This document shows positions 34,396-43,649 of a stretch of DNA of 64,000 bases, in pieces. The translations under genes and the position numbers were made by a program. The stretch covers positions 1 to 64,000 of the forward strand of contig CAZCVE010000047.1 in the NCBI GenBank assembly GCA_964502175.1, read 5' to 3'. Source of the DNA: JAFLCL01 sp964502175. Its GTDB lineage: Bacteria; Myxococcota_A; Polyangia; Polyangiales; Sandaracinaceae. The notes beneath the pieces were generated by a model. The model worked only from the letters and a program-made list of their open reading frames with translations, did not search any database and was not told the origin of the DNA. Each line of letters begins with the position of its first letter. Positions within the stretch are counted from its first letter, which is position 1.

Positions 34396-35604
34396 TCAGT
34401 TCTGCGGCTCGAACACGAAGGGGAACGTGAAGCTCACCGACCCTCCGGTCGGACCCGGACGAAACTCCCACGCGTCGACGATCTGCACGACACAGCTTCC
34501 GAGGGCCGGACGTGGTGGTGTCAGCGTGTCCTGGGCGACGTGGACGTTCGCCGTCTCGCCGCTCTCCATCACCGTCATGGTGACGGCCACCCGTCCCCGC
34601 AGCGTGACCTCCTGGCCGAGCTCAGTCTCGTAGCAGGCCTGGATCTCCGCCATGTGTGCGCGGATCGCGCGAGCGACCGCGCTCTGATCGAAGAACGACT
34701 CGTGATGTGCGGTCCACGCTGCGTGGGTCGTCGACCGCGCGGTCCGCGCCTCGACGACACCGAAGGCTCGCTCGTCCTCGAGTCGCAGGACGAGCGTCTC
34801 TTCGCGGCCCGCACCTGCGAGCACGAGCACCAAGCGGTCGTCGACGATGCGCCCTGCGTAGGCCGTGAGCTGCGCACCGCTCTCGATCGGGTGCAGCGTC
34901 GATGCGACGTCACGCGCAGTGGATCCGACGCGAAGGTCCATGCGCGAGTCGCCGAGGTACACGCCGGTGAACCGCGAGAGATCGACGGCGTCCCTCTCCT
35001 GACCCGCGAGCGCGACGTGAAGCTCGACCCGTCGGTTCTGCATGCGGAGCGCCGCGCTCGTGCCGGGCAGTGCGCCGAGGCCGCGGGCCGAGAGGCGCGA
35101 CGAGGCGACTCCGTGCCCTATCAGCGCATCGCGAACCCTCGTGGCTCGCCGCAGGGACAGCAGCTGATTCGCGGCGGCGTTGCCGCGCTCGTCCGCGCGA
35201 CCGACGACCTGCGCGTGGGTCACCTCGGGATGTGCCTCGAGCCACGCCGCAAGCCGCGCGACGACCATGAGCGCCGCATGGTTGAGGTCGTGCGACCCGA
35301 TCGCGAAGTGGATGCGATCCGCCAGCGACTGCGCGAACGAGCCCTCCACGTCGGGACAGCCATCAGCGTCCTCGAAGTCGTTCACGGTCTCTCTGGCGGA
35401 AGGGCAGAAGTCGTAGTCGTCGACGATGCGATCGCGATCCGCATCGGCGTCGGGACATCCGTCGCCGGGAAAGAGAGACGCGACTCCCTCGGCGATCTCG
35501 GGACAGAGATCGAGCTCGTCGGCGCGGCCGTCACCATCGCGATCCTGCGCGTGAGCGCTCGCTGCTCCCATGAGCAAGAGACAGAGGAGCGCGCCCCGCA
35601 TCAT
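34396..35604 (-). CDS. OmpA-family protein with TSP3-like repeats and AgmX/TonB-like C-terminal domain
   Basis: 402 residues. A signal peptide ends near SAHAQ; then Asp-rich thrombospondin type-3-like units (RDGDGRADELDLCPE, DADRDRIVDDYDFCP) bind Ca in relatives; then an OmpA domain (about 90-200: IHFAIGSHDLN, ADERGNAAANQLLSLRRA, RLSARGLG, QNRRVELHV) that holds peptidoglycan; and a C-terminal domain like AgmX/PglI (RAHMAEIQACYETELGQEV ... VMESGETANVHV), related to the TonB C-terminus. So it may bridge the cell wall and an outer-membrane machine. It converges on the hypothetical gene at 33723 over 139 bases and is divergent from the broken paralog at 35703. Confidence 0.85.
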   Translation of the reverse strand: MMRGALLCLLLMGAASAHAQDRDGDGRADELDLCPEIAEGVASLFPGDGCPDADADRDRIVDDYDFCPSARETVNDFEDADGCPDVEGSFAQSLADRIHFAIGSHDLNHAALMVVARLAAWLEAHPEVTHAQVVGRADERGNAAANQLLSLRRATRVRDALIGHGVASSRLSARGLGALPGTSAALRMQNRRVELHVALAGQERDAVDLSRFTGVYLGDSRMDLRVGSTARDVASTLHPIESGAQLTAYAGRIVDDRLVLVLAGAGREETLVLRLEDERAFGVVEARTARSTTHAAWTAHHESFFDQSAVARAIRAHMAEIQACYETELGQEVTLRGRVAVTMTVMESGETANVHVAQDTLTPPRPALGSCVVQIVDAWEFRPGPTGGSVSFTFPFVFEPQN

Positions 35605-35702
35605 GCGACGAGGCTACGCGAACCCGACGACCTCTGCCTCGGGATCGCGAAGCTAGAGACCCTGTGATCCGAGCGCGATCGGATCGCTCTACGATGGGTG
35701 GG

Positions 35703-36691
35703 ATGGACCGACCGGCGACCGTCCGCGTCGAGGAGCGTCGCAGCGAGGTCTCGGGCTATCGAGACGCGACGGAGGGTCTGCGCTGCATCCTGCACGTTCG
35801 CGGATCGACGACGCGGTCGGTGGGCGTTCGCATGCTCGTGCTCACGATCGCGCTCGTCGCGTCCGGGTTGGTCACTCGGATGCTGCCCTGGCTCGAGGTC
35901 CATCTCGCCTACTCCTCGTTCCTTGGTGTTCTGGTCATCGAGGCGTTCGCGCTCGTGGTCTCGGGCCTCGGCTGGATCCTCTGCGCTCCGGTCGCGCTCG
36001 TGCACTGGGGATGGCGCCGGGTGCAGTGGCAGCGCTTCGAGGTCGCCCGCGATCGCGTGACCGTGACGACGGGCCCATTCGGCACGACGAGCGTGATCGA
36101 TGGGTGGAGCGCTCGCGCTCTCGTGGCTCTCCCGCGCGAGACCCTGTGGACGCGGCGCGTCCTGGACTTCGCGAGGTGGGATCTCTACGCGGAGCGCGAC
36201 GATGGTCGGCGGCACTTCGTCGCGACGCTCTACGACGAGCACGCGGTTGCGTTCATCACCGCCCGTCTCGCGCACGAGCTCCGTGACGCGTCGCCCGAGT
36301 CTGCGCGTCACCCGTTCGCGGTGCGCTTCGGTCCGATGCCCGAGGGCATGTCGTGCGAGGGCGATCCGAACGACACGACGGCGCCGTGGCGAATCGAGCC
36401 AAGTGCCCGCGCGGAAACCTCGCGGGAGAGATCCTCGTGTGCGTGGCGGTCTCGCTCGCTGCGGTGATCTCGTCCGTCGCCGCGCTCGCACTGATGATCC
36501 TGACGCTGCGCTCGGCGCTCGAGGCGTCGTCCGCCGAGTCGTCGATCTGTGCGGTGGTCGGTCTCTGCTTCTTTCTCGCGCTCACGCGGTCGTTCTGGAT
36601 CGGTGTCCGGGATCAGTGCCGTGTCACCGTTCTCCGCTGGCGCGGGCGCACACATGTGACCCTCGACGACGGTGGTGCCTCTCGCGTGTAG
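35703..36691 (+). pseudogene. Membrane-protein family copy 1, frameshifted and truncated
   Basis: First of four copies of an unnamed family. It starts MDRPATVRVEERRSEVSGYR, has two N-terminal hydrophobic segments, WRRVQWQRFEV, RWDLYAERDDGRR and ARHPFAVRFGPMPEG, like the intact copies at 37506 and 40650. Near 36390-36440 the frame shifts: the second pair of hydrophobic segments (AVSLAAVISSVAALALMILT) and VTVLRWRGRTHV continue in a different frame, then a stop at 36691 cuts off the last 70 or so residues present in the intact copies. Unless the shift is a sequencing error it makes a half-length protein. Confidence 0.75.
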
Positions 36692-36738
36692 CTCGAGTAA
36701 GGCTACCGCCCTGCGGATCGCGCACGCCATTACTTCTG

Positions 36739-36834
36739 TCCGGAACTTCGTTCCGGGTTCTTCGAGTACGTCGGCTCAGCAGTCCGCTCCGGACTGAACA
36801 GCGAATCCGGATCGAACTTCTGAACCGACGTACT
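36739..36834. repeat. Nested palindromic element between two broken paralogs
   Basis: Contains an outer inverted repeat (36765-36779 and 36820-36834, 14 of 15 positions match), a hairpin at 36739-36757 (TCCGGAAC/GTTCCGGG, 7 of 8), and a perfect 6-bp stem at 36781-36795 (AGTCCG/CGGACT). It lies exactly between the truncated end of copy 1 and the start of copy 2, and could be a small REP-like or mobile element. Confidence 0.5.
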
Positions 36835-36845
36835 AGCCTCGACGG

Positions 36846-37456
36846 GTGGACGCGCCGGCGACCGTTCGGGTGGAAGAGAGGGGTGGCGCGCGCGGATACC
36901 GTGACGGCGCCGACGAACAGCGACGCGTCATCCACGTGCGCGGATCGAGCCCGGTCGCCGTTCGCGTCTTCGCCATCGTCTGCGCGTGCCTCACGCTCGG
37001 CTTCGGAGTCGCGCTCGCGGTCTTTCCCGAGGCGATCGGCGTCTTGTCGTTCTTCACCGTCGCGTCGTTCTTCCTCCTGCCCGTGCTCGCGCCGCTGCTC
37101 GCGTGGCGACGCGCGCAGTGGATGCGGCTCGAGCTCGAGCGCAGCGCGCTCACCGTGGTCACCGGGCCTCTGGGCGCGCGCGAGCGCATCGCCGGATGGG
37201 GCGCGCGCGCGCCGTCGATCGAGGAACGGCCCGGCAGCTTCGAGCAATGGTTCGCGGGGATGCGCGCCTGGAACCTCTACGCCGAAGGCGAACATGGCCG
37301 GCGTGTGCTGCTCGGCACGCTCTACGACGAGGTGAGCGCCACGTGGGTGCAGCGTCAGCTCGAGGACGCGTACCGTTCCTGCGAGCGCCCGTGAAGACGG
37401 CGGACGCGACGTACGCCGCCAAGATCCTCGCGGCCTACGAGACCTCGCGTCGCTGA
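36846..37456 (+). pseudogene. Membrane-protein family copy 2, internal deletion
   Basis: Begins at GTG 36846 with MDAPATVRVEERGGARGYRD and keeps the N-terminal half of the family (two hydrophobic segments, WRRAQWMRLELE, MRAWNLYAEGEHGRR, LLGTLYDEVSATWVQRQL). The frame then stops at 37394. In a different frame the next 60 bases read ATYAAKILAAYETSRR, which matches the very end of intact copy 4 (DYVAKIVQAHEAWRAR). So the second pair of membrane segments and most of the C-terminal domain have been lost by deletion, and the tail is left out of frame. Confidence 0.75.
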
Positions 37457-37505
37457 CAGGCTCGCAGGAGACATCGGACTCTCGCCGATCCATCCTCGTC
37501 TCTCG

Positions 37506-38714
37506 ATGGACACGCCCGCCACGGTCCGCATCGAAGAGCTGGGGAGCGAGGCATCGGGCTATCGCGAAGCGGTCGACGAGCGTCGTCGCGTGCTCCACGT
37601 GCGCGGCTCCACACCGGCTCGCGCGCTGCTCGCCGCCGGCGTGTCGTCGGCCCTCTTGTCGGTGGTGGTCGGCGGTGCGTTCGTCGTTCGCGAGCTCCGA
37701 CCTGCAGTGGTCGAAGAGGCCCTCGTGATCGGCCTGTTCGCCCTTGCGGTCGCCGTCCTGTTGGTCGTCTGCCTGGTGTTCGTTCCGCTGACGCTGCTGC
37801 ACGCCGTCTGGCGTCGCGCGCAGTGGACACGCTTCGAGCTCTTCGAGTCGAAGCTCGTGACCGAGGGTGGGCCGTGGAGGCCTCGCAACGTCGTCGAGCC
37901 GTGGGCGGCGCGAGCGCCGATCGTGATCGCGCGCGCTTCGTCGTGGGATGCGCGGCTCCGCGCGTGGGATCTCCTCGCCGAGCGCGAGGACGGTCGACGT
38001 CAGCGCTTCGCGACGCTCCACGACGAGAGCTCCGTCGCGTTCGTCTTGGACGCCCTGCGCGAGAGGTACCGCGACGCCGACACGCGCGCTGCGCGTCACC
38101 CCTTCGCGGAGCGCTTCGGCGCGATGCCCGAAGACGTGACGTGCGACGGTGACCCTCACGACCCCCGAGGTCGGTGGGACGTCGTCGTGCGTTGCGCGGC
38201 GCAACACCAGCTTCACGAAGCGTATGCGTCGGCGATGGTCGGCACGATGGGCGGCGTCATGGCGGTGCTGGGGGCGGCGCTGCTGGGGGCAGGCGCGTGG
38301 CTCGCGATGCAGACCATGGCGGAAGCGGGCCTCGCCGCGCTCGCCGTCGTGGCAGCGCTCCCGTGCGGCGCGGGGGCGTGGCTCTTCCTGCGTGCAGCGG
38401 TCTCGGATGCGCGGAGGTGGGTGCTCCGCTGGCGTGGCCACCTGATGGTGCGGTTGGACGGCGACGCCCTCACCATCTCGTCGATGCCGATCACGAGGTC
38501 CTTCGAGACGCGGGGCCGCGTGGGGATCGTCCATGCGCCGCTCGTCGCGGGGGACGTCTCGCTGGTGGTCGTGCAAGGCGAGACGCGAACGACGATCGAC
38601 GCACCGATCAGCGAGGAGGCGGCGCGCTACGTGGCGAGCCTCGTCGACGCGCGTCGTGGCCGCGCGACGGTCACGTCGACCGACCGAGGCGCGTCCGTAT
38701 CGCGCTCATCGTGA
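37506..38714 (+). CDS. Membrane-protein family copy 3, full length
   Basis: 402 residues, intact. Layout: N-terminal motif TPATVRIEELGSEASGYRE, hydrophobic pair (about 38-100), WRRAQWTRFELF, RAWDLLAEREDGRRQRFATL, ARHPFAERFGAMPEDV, GDPHDP, a second hydrophobic pair (about 245-305), VLRWRGHLMVRLDG, and a strand-rich C-terminal domain. That gives four membrane segments with a cytoplasmic or periplasmic domain between the pairs. No known family came to mind. Its last 44 bases overlap the end of the convergent SUFU-like gene. Function unknown. Confidence 0.7.
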   Translation: MDTPATVRIEELGSEASGYREAVDERRRVLHVRGSTPARALLAAGVSSALLSVVVGGAFVVRELRPAVVEEALVIGLFALAVAVLLVVCLVFVPLTLLHAVWRRAQWTRFELFESKLVTEGGPWRPRNVVEPWAARAPIVIARASSWDARLRAWDLLAEREDGRRQRFATLHDESSVAFVLDALRERYRDADTRAARHPFAERFGAMPEDVTCDGDPHDPRGRWDVVVRCAAQHQLHEAYASAMVGTMGGVMAVLGAALLGAGAWLAMQTMAEAGLAALAVVAALPCGAGAWLFLRAAVSDARRWVLRWRGHLMVRLDGDALTISSMPITRSFETRGRVGIVHAPLVAGDVSLVVVQGETRTTIDAPISEEAARYVASLVDARRGRATVTSTDRGASVSRSS

Positions 38715-40545
38715 CGTCGACGCCGTCGAGGTAGGCGTCGACGCGGCCGAGGTCTCCGTCGAGCCCCGCGAGCGCCGTGGCGACGGCGATGTGCTCGTAG
38801 GTCATGTCGGGGATCTCGCGATCGAGCGCGTCTGCGAGGAGGGCGTTCCACACGGGCACGAGCGAGGGCGCGATCACGTCGCACACGAGGTTCACGAAGA
38901 GGCAGCGCTGCTCCCACGCGATCATCCGCTCGAAGGCCACCGCGAGCAGCGGCACGTCGGCGTCGCGGAACGTGCGGCGACACTCTTCGACGCCCTCGTG
39001 ATCGGCGTCGAGCACCATGCGCAGACCTCGCTGCGCGGCTGGGCTCATGCCTTCGAGCGAGATCGGCGCGACGTCCGCGGGCGACACGATCGACTCACGA
39101 TCGCGCTCCGAGTACGGAAAGATCTGCGCGCGACGCAGGAGCTCGAGCACGTGCGGCGTGCCGTGCGAGCGACACACGAGCACCTCGTCGTTCGTGAGCC
39201 CGAGCACGAGCTGGTGACCGATGCGCGACTTGCCGCGCTTCACCGCGTCGAGGCCCGGCAGGTGCACGAACGCGAGCGCCTCGAGCGGCGCGGACGGATC
39301 CCCTAGCGGCACCGTGCTGCCATGACGAAAGCCACGCTGCGCAGCGGCAGGCGCGAGGCGCGAGAGGAACGGCGCGGCCCACGGCTCGGGCGTTCGCGTG
39401 ATCAGCAGGAGCTCCATCGGACGAACCGTGGACAAGCCCGCGGTCACGTAGTGCACGCCCGCGCGCTTCTCCACGCGACGGAACTCGAGCACGTCCGCGC
39501 CGCCGCCGAGGTGCATGGGCGGGAGCGCCGTGTGGATCGTGGGCTCCACAGGTCCGAGCTGCGGCGCGAGCAGCTCCGCGAGCTCGAGCGCGAGCGTCTT
39601 CGGTGCCTCCGCGGGGGCGGCCGCTCCCACGCCGGCTCGACGACGCGCGGTCGACATCGCGAGGCCGGGATCGTCGCGGTAGCGAGCCTCGCGCGTGATG
39701 TCGCCGTCGAGGCACGCGAGCGCGAGCGCGAGCGTCGAGAGCTCCGTGGTGTTGCGCTCTTGCGCGCGCGGCGCGGCGTCTCGCACGAACGACTGCCAGA
39801 GCTTGCGCAGCGTCTCGTCCTCGCGATCCGTCACGAGGTAGGTGAGCGCCTGGCGCTGAGAGAAGAGGAGCAAGCGATCGTAGAACGCCGCGAGACGGGG
39901 CCGATCGTCGTCCGTGAGCGAGCGCCGCGCGATCGACACGTCGGTGGACCGATCGTGGAGCACGCCGCGGAGGCCTTGCTTTCCGGCCTCGCTGAGACGC
40001 GAGTCGTCGAACGGCACGACGTCGCTCGACGTGACGACGGAGGCGCGGCCTGGGGTGGAGAACGGCAGCGCGCTCGCGCGCCGGAGCAGCTCGATCACGT
40101 GAGGGTTGCCGTGCGAGAGACACACGGCGAGCTCGTCGCGCGTGACGCCGACCGCGAGATCGAAGTTCGTCACCGGCCGCCGTCCCACGCTCGCTTCACG
40201 ACCACCGACCGTGTCGATCCAGGCGTCCGTCATCGCGATGCCCTCGATCGGACTGCCGGCCGGCATCTCGGCCGCGAAGCTCTGCGGCTCCTTCGGAGGC
40301 AAGAGACTCGCGACGTACGCGACGAGCCGCGGCGCCCAGCTCTCGGGGGCCCGCATGACGAGCACCACCTCGTGTCGCGCCTTCGGAGAGTCGAGCGAGG
40401 TCACGTAGTGCGTGCCCTCGCGGCCCGGTACGGCACGGTACTCGATCACGTCGAACGCACCGCCGAGCGAGGCAGCGCCGTGGATCGTGTGCGCCACCCC
40501 GAGCTGCGGCGCGAGCATCGTCACGAGCTCGGACGTCGTCGTCAT
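38671..40545 (-). CDS. Protein with two tandem SUFU-like domains
   Basis: 624 residues, a clear internal duplication. Half one (about 1-310) and half two (about 325-624) align: GTHYVTSLDSPKARHEVVLVMRAP with GVHYVTAGLSTVRPMELLLITRTP, LSHGNPHVIELLRRASALPFS with RSHGTPHVLELLRRAQIFPYS, VTSSDVVPF with VSPADVAPI. The HYVT ... PMELLL pattern is that of the bacterial suppressor-of-fused (SUFU/IMMU-like) family, often encoded as immunity proteins to polymorphic toxins (family knowledge). I place it there with moderate confidence. ATG 40545 begins right at half one. No toxin gene was found beside it; the neighbours are the membrane-protein family. Confidence 0.65.
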   Translation of the reverse strand: MTTTSELVTMLAPQLGVAHTIHGAASLGGAFDVIEYRAVPGREGTHYVTSLDSPKARHEVVLVMRAPESWAPRLVAYVASLLPPKEPQSFAAEMPAGSPIEGIAMTDAWIDTVGGREASVGRRPVTNFDLAVGVTRDELAVCLSHGNPHVIELLRRASALPFSTPGRASVVTSSDVVPFDDSRLSEAGKQGLRGVLHDRSTDVSIARRSLTDDDRPRLAAFYDRLLLFSQRQALTYLVTDREDETLRKLWQSFVRDAAPRAQERNTTELSTLALALACLDGDITREARYRDDPGLAMSTARRRAGVGAAAPAEAPKTLALELAELLAPQLGPVEPTIHTALPPMHLGGGADVLEFRRVEKRAGVHYVTAGLSTVRPMELLLITRTPEPWAAPFLSRLAPAAAQRGFRHGSTVPLGDPSAPLEALAFVHLPGLDAVKRGKSRIGHQLVLGLTNDEVLVCRSHGTPHVLELLRRAQIFPYSERDRESIVSPADVAPISLEGMSPAAQRGLRMVLDADHEGVEECRRTFRDADVPLLAVAFERMIAWEQRCLFVNLVCDVIAPSLVPVWNALLADALDREIPDMTYEHIAVATALAGLDGDLGRVDAYLDGVDVTMSAIRTRLGRST

Positions 40546-40649
40546 GTTCACCCTCGCGCAGCGCCCAGTGGCGCGCAGCGCGAAGTCTCGTGCGCTGGGC
40601 CCACGACGATCAAGCCTTCTCGATCGCGCGCGCGGTACGCTGTGGCGCG

Positions 40650-41804
40650 ATGGACGCTCCGCCGACGGTCCTCGTGGAGGAGGAGGGCAGTGACGCGGGC
40701 AACTACCGCGACGTGGCCGAGGGTCGGCGACGCATCGTGCACGTCCGCGGCACGAGCCCGTCGCGTGCCCACGCATGGATCTCGGTATTCGGGGCGATCA
40801 CCGTCGGCGCGGCATCGACCGCGGCCGCGAGGCCCGACCTTGCGATCGAACTTGCCGTGATCGGCTTCGCGCCGCTCATCCTCGTCGCCGGGTTGGCTTC
40901 GAGGGTGCTGTGGAGACGTGTCCAATGGACTCGCCTCGTGATGACGCGGCGATCGCTCGTGGCGCGCACAGGTCCTCTGGGCAGCGAGGTCGTCGTCGAT
41001 GGGTGGAGCGCACGAACGCCGATGTGGACGCTGCGAGAGATCAGCTGGGGCAGGCCGCTGGGCACGTTCCGGAGTTGGAACCTCTACGTCGAGAGGCACG
41101 ACGGTCGACGCGTTCTGCTCGCGACGGTGTACGACGAAGCGAGCGTCATGTTCCTCACGGATCTTCTCACTGCGACGTACCGCGAGGCCGAGCCCAGCGA
41201 AGCCCGGCACCCGTTCGCCGTTCGTTTCGGCCCGATGCCCGAGGATGTGTCGATCGATGGCGATCCCGAAGATCCTGGGTCCTCGTGGCACGTGAGCGTC
41301 CGCTGCCGCCGCGGCAGCGTCGCGATGGATGCCTTCGCGACCGCGGGGCTCTGTGTGCTGGCGACGGCGCCTCTTGCGAGCGCTGGGTTGACTGGCTGGG
41401 GTGCATTCGAGGCCGTCCGTGGCGGATGGTACGGCGTGGCGAGCGTCGCGGGTCTTGCGTGCGTGATCATGGTCGCTGCTTTCGCCGTGTTCATGAGCGC
41501 GTTGCGCGACCAGTTCCGTCTCACGGTCCTGCGGTGGCGCGGCCACATTCGACTCGACCTCGGTCGCGCTGGCGTCGACGTCTGCACCACGCCTTGGAAC
41601 GTGCAGCCGTTGCGGCCAGCCGCTTCCCGCGTTTCGGCTCCCGTACGTGTCGAGGTCACCCCTCTCATCGGTGATGCGAGCGAGGCCGTCATGGAGATCA
41701 TCCACGACGGCCGCAAGACTCGGCTGCGAGCGCCCATCGGCACAGACGAAGCCGACTACGTCGCCAAGATCGTTCAGGCGCATGAGGCGTGGCGGGCGCG
41801 CTGA
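40650..41804 (+). CDS. Membrane-protein family copy 4, full length
   Basis: 384 residues from ATG 40650. Same order of parts as copy 3: DAPPTVLVEEEGSDAGNYRD, two hydrophobic segments (about 38-95), WRRVQWTRLVMTRR, SWNLYVERHDGRRVLLATVY, ARHPFAVRFGPMPEDVSIDG, a second hydrophobic pair (about 228-290), LTVLRWRGHIRLDLG, and a C-terminal domain ending DYVAKIVQAHEAWRAR. The shared HPFAxRFGPMPEDV motif between the membrane pairs is probably the functional core. It ends one base before the stop of the convergent Uma2 gene. Function unknown. Confidence 0.7.
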   Translation: MDAPPTVLVEEEGSDAGNYRDVAEGRRRIVHVRGTSPSRAHAWISVFGAITVGAASTAAARPDLAIELAVIGFAPLILVAGLASRVLWRRVQWTRLVMTRRSLVARTGPLGSEVVVDGWSARTPMWTLREISWGRPLGTFRSWNLYVERHDGRRVLLATVYDEASVMFLTDLLTATYREAEPSEARHPFAVRFGPMPEDVSIDGDPEDPGSSWHVSVRCRRGSVAMDAFATAGLCVLATAPLASAGLTGWGAFEAVRGGWYGVASVAGLACVIMVAAFAVFMSALRDQFRLTVLRWRGHIRLDLGRAGVDVCTTPWNVQPLRPAASRVSAPVRVEVTPLIGDASEAVMEIIHDGRKTRLRAPIGTDEADYVAKIVQAHEAWRAR

Positions 41805-41805
41805 C

Positions 41806-42447
41806 TCACGAGGGCTTGCCGCGTCCGCGCGCCTTCACGGTCGACGGGCGCTTGGCCTTCGGGCTCTCACGGCTCTGGGACGTCTCGACCGGGCCGAGCT
41901 TCGCGAACACGTCCGCGCAGTCGAGCGAGACCCCCGCCGACGCGAGCTCGACGACCCCGCGGGTGAACCAGCTCGAGACCCAGTCGCCGTTCGGCATGCG
42001 ACGACGACGCTCGATCTCGCGACGCTCGATCGAGACGAACAGCACCTCGTCGAGGCCGTCGATCGAGCGGTAGTGATCGAACTTCTGCGCGCGGTCGTAG
42101 TCCTTCGTCGAAGGAGACAGGACCTCGATCAGCAGCGTGGGGTTGGTGATCGTCTCGGAGTCCTTGGGATGTCGGGCGATCGGGCCGCACACGACGACGA
42201 CATCGGGATAGAAGAATCCGCGCTCGGCGCGCGCCACCCGCTGTTGGCTACCGAGAACCATGCAAGGACGTTCACGTAGGACCGCTGAGAGCGCGCTCGA
42301 GACGTTGACCACCGCCAGGTTGTGGTCGATGCGCGCGGCGAGCAGCGGGAACACCTCGCCGTCCACGTACTCCCACCGCTCGTCGCTCGACTCGTCGACA
42401 TCGAGGTACTCCTCCACGGTCATTCGCCTCAGGTCGCGCGCTTCCAT
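41806..42447 (-). CDS. Uma2-family (DUF820) restriction-endonuclease-fold protein
   Basis: 213 residues. Matches the Uma2 family: MTVEEYLDVDESSDERWEYVDGEV at the start, a PD-(D/E)xK-like core with FFYPDVVVVCGP (Asp of the active site) and PTLLIEVLSPSTKDYDRAQKF (the ExL/SPS-T motif), then the usual YRSIDGLDEVLFVS. The Lys-rich tail (KAKRPSTVKARGRGK) is extra and basic, perhaps nucleic-acid binding. These proteins are very common in myxobacteria, cyanobacteria and planctomycetes, often many copies per genome, with unknown physiological role. ATG 42447 is the family-length start. Confidence 0.9.
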   Translation of the reverse strand: MEARDLRRMTVEEYLDVDESSDERWEYVDGEVFPLLAARIDHNLAVVNVSSALSAVLRERPCMVLGSQQRVARAERGFFYPDVVVVCGPIARHPKDSETITNPTLLIEVLSPSTKDYDRAQKFDHYRSIDGLDEVLFVSIERREIERRRRMPNGDWVSSWFTRGVVELASAGVSLDCADVFAKLGPVETSQSRESPKAKRPSTVKARGRGKPS

Positions 42448-42520
42448 GGGCGCGAGCGTAGCACCGGGCTGTGCGTGCTCGTGGCTTCCCAGCGTCGATC
42501 GGCTCCGGCATCGTTCGCGC

Positions 42521-43633
42521 GTGCCGGACGCTCCTTCACCGCCTCGCTCTCGCGCCGTTGCGATCGGAGGTCGGCTCGCGCTCGTCTGCGTGAGCTCGCT
42601 CGTGGCGCTCGGCCTCGCGGAGGTCGCGTACCGCGCGCGCACCGCGAGCGACGAGACGCCCGATGGCGACGACGGCGGCTGGCGTGACCGGTACCGCCAC
42701 ATGAACGAGACGATCTACCGAGCGTCCGAGACGCCGGGCCTCGTCTACGAGCCGACGCCGTCGTCGAGCGTGGAGATGGAGTACGGCGCGGCCGCGTTCA
42801 ATTCCGCGGGCATGCGCGACGACGAAGAGCACGCGCTCGCGCGCGACCCGGCTCGCACGCGCGTCGCGATCGTGGGGGACTCGATCGTGTGGAGCGAGTT
42901 CATGGCGGCGTCCGACTCGCTGCCCGAGCGCACCGAAGAGGCGCTCGGTCGCGACCACTTCGAGGTCTTGCCGTTCGGCGTGAGCGGCTACGACACCACA
43001 CAGGAGGCGATCTGGTACGAGCGAGCAGTGCGCCCGTTCGATCCCGCGGTCGTCGTCGTCGTGTGGTGCATGAACGACCTCGTGATCATGAGCGGACCCT
43101 TCGAGCGCTTCGCGACCGGCGACGAGCGCGCGGAGAAAGACGCGCAGGACGCGTGGCTCGAGGAGATCGCGCCCGTGCGCCGCGAGACGATCGACTGGGT
43201 GAGCCAGCAGCGCGAAGAGGCGGCGACGTTCCGCGTGCTCGCGCATGGATACGGCCTCTTCGAGCGATGGCGCTTCGAGCGCGACTACGTCGACGAGTAC
43301 CTGCTCGCGTTCGGCGACGAGGCACGTCGCGAGCGAGCCTCGCGCGCGATCGCCCGGATCGGAGGCGCGATCCGTGAGGACGACGCGCGCGGCCTCTTCG
43401 TGATCTCGCCCGTGCTCGAGCAGTGGGACCACGACCGCTGGCACGCTCTGCGCGACTTCGTGCGCGAAGAGGCCGAGCGCGCGGGCTTCACCGTGCTCGA
43501 TCTCTACGAGGCGCTGCACGCCGATCACGATCCCGCCGACCTCCGATCAGGCAGCGACAACCTGCACTACGGCCGCACGGGAACGCGCGTCGTCGCGGGC
43601 GAGATCGCCGCCGCGATCACATCGGTGCCGTGA
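42521..43633 (+). CDS. Membrane-anchored SGNH/GDSL-like hydrolase
   Basis: 370 residues from GTG 42521. One N-terminal hydrophobic segment (about 14-35) anchors or exports it. The rest has SGNH-hydrolase blocks: block I VAIVGDSIVWSEF (Ser of GDS), block II-like GVSGYDTTQEAIW, block III VVVVWCMNDLVIM (Asn), and block V SDNLHYGRTG with the Asp-xx-His pair. Such enzymes act as esterases or as O-acyl modifiers of cell-surface glycans outside the cytoplasmic membrane. A long charged insert (about 200-290) is present between blocks III and V. Substrate unknown. Confidence 0.75.
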   Translation: MPDAPSPPRSRAVAIGGRLALVCVSSLVALGLAEVAYRARTASDETPDGDDGGWRDRYRHMNETIYRASETPGLVYEPTPSSSVEMEYGAAAFNSAGMRDDEEHALARDPARTRVAIVGDSIVWSEFMAASDSLPERTEEALGRDHFEVLPFGVSGYDTTQEAIWYERAVRPFDPAVVVVVWCMNDLVIMSGPFERFATGDERAEKDAQDAWLEEIAPVRRETIDWVSQQREEAATFRVLAHGYGLFERWRFERDYVDEYLLAFGDEARRERASRAIARIGGAIREDDARGLFVISPVLEQWDHDRWHALRDFVREEAERAGFTVLDLYEALHADHDPADLRSGSDNLHYGRTGTRVVAGEIAAAITSVP

Positions 43634-43649
43634 GGCCGACCCCGACGAC

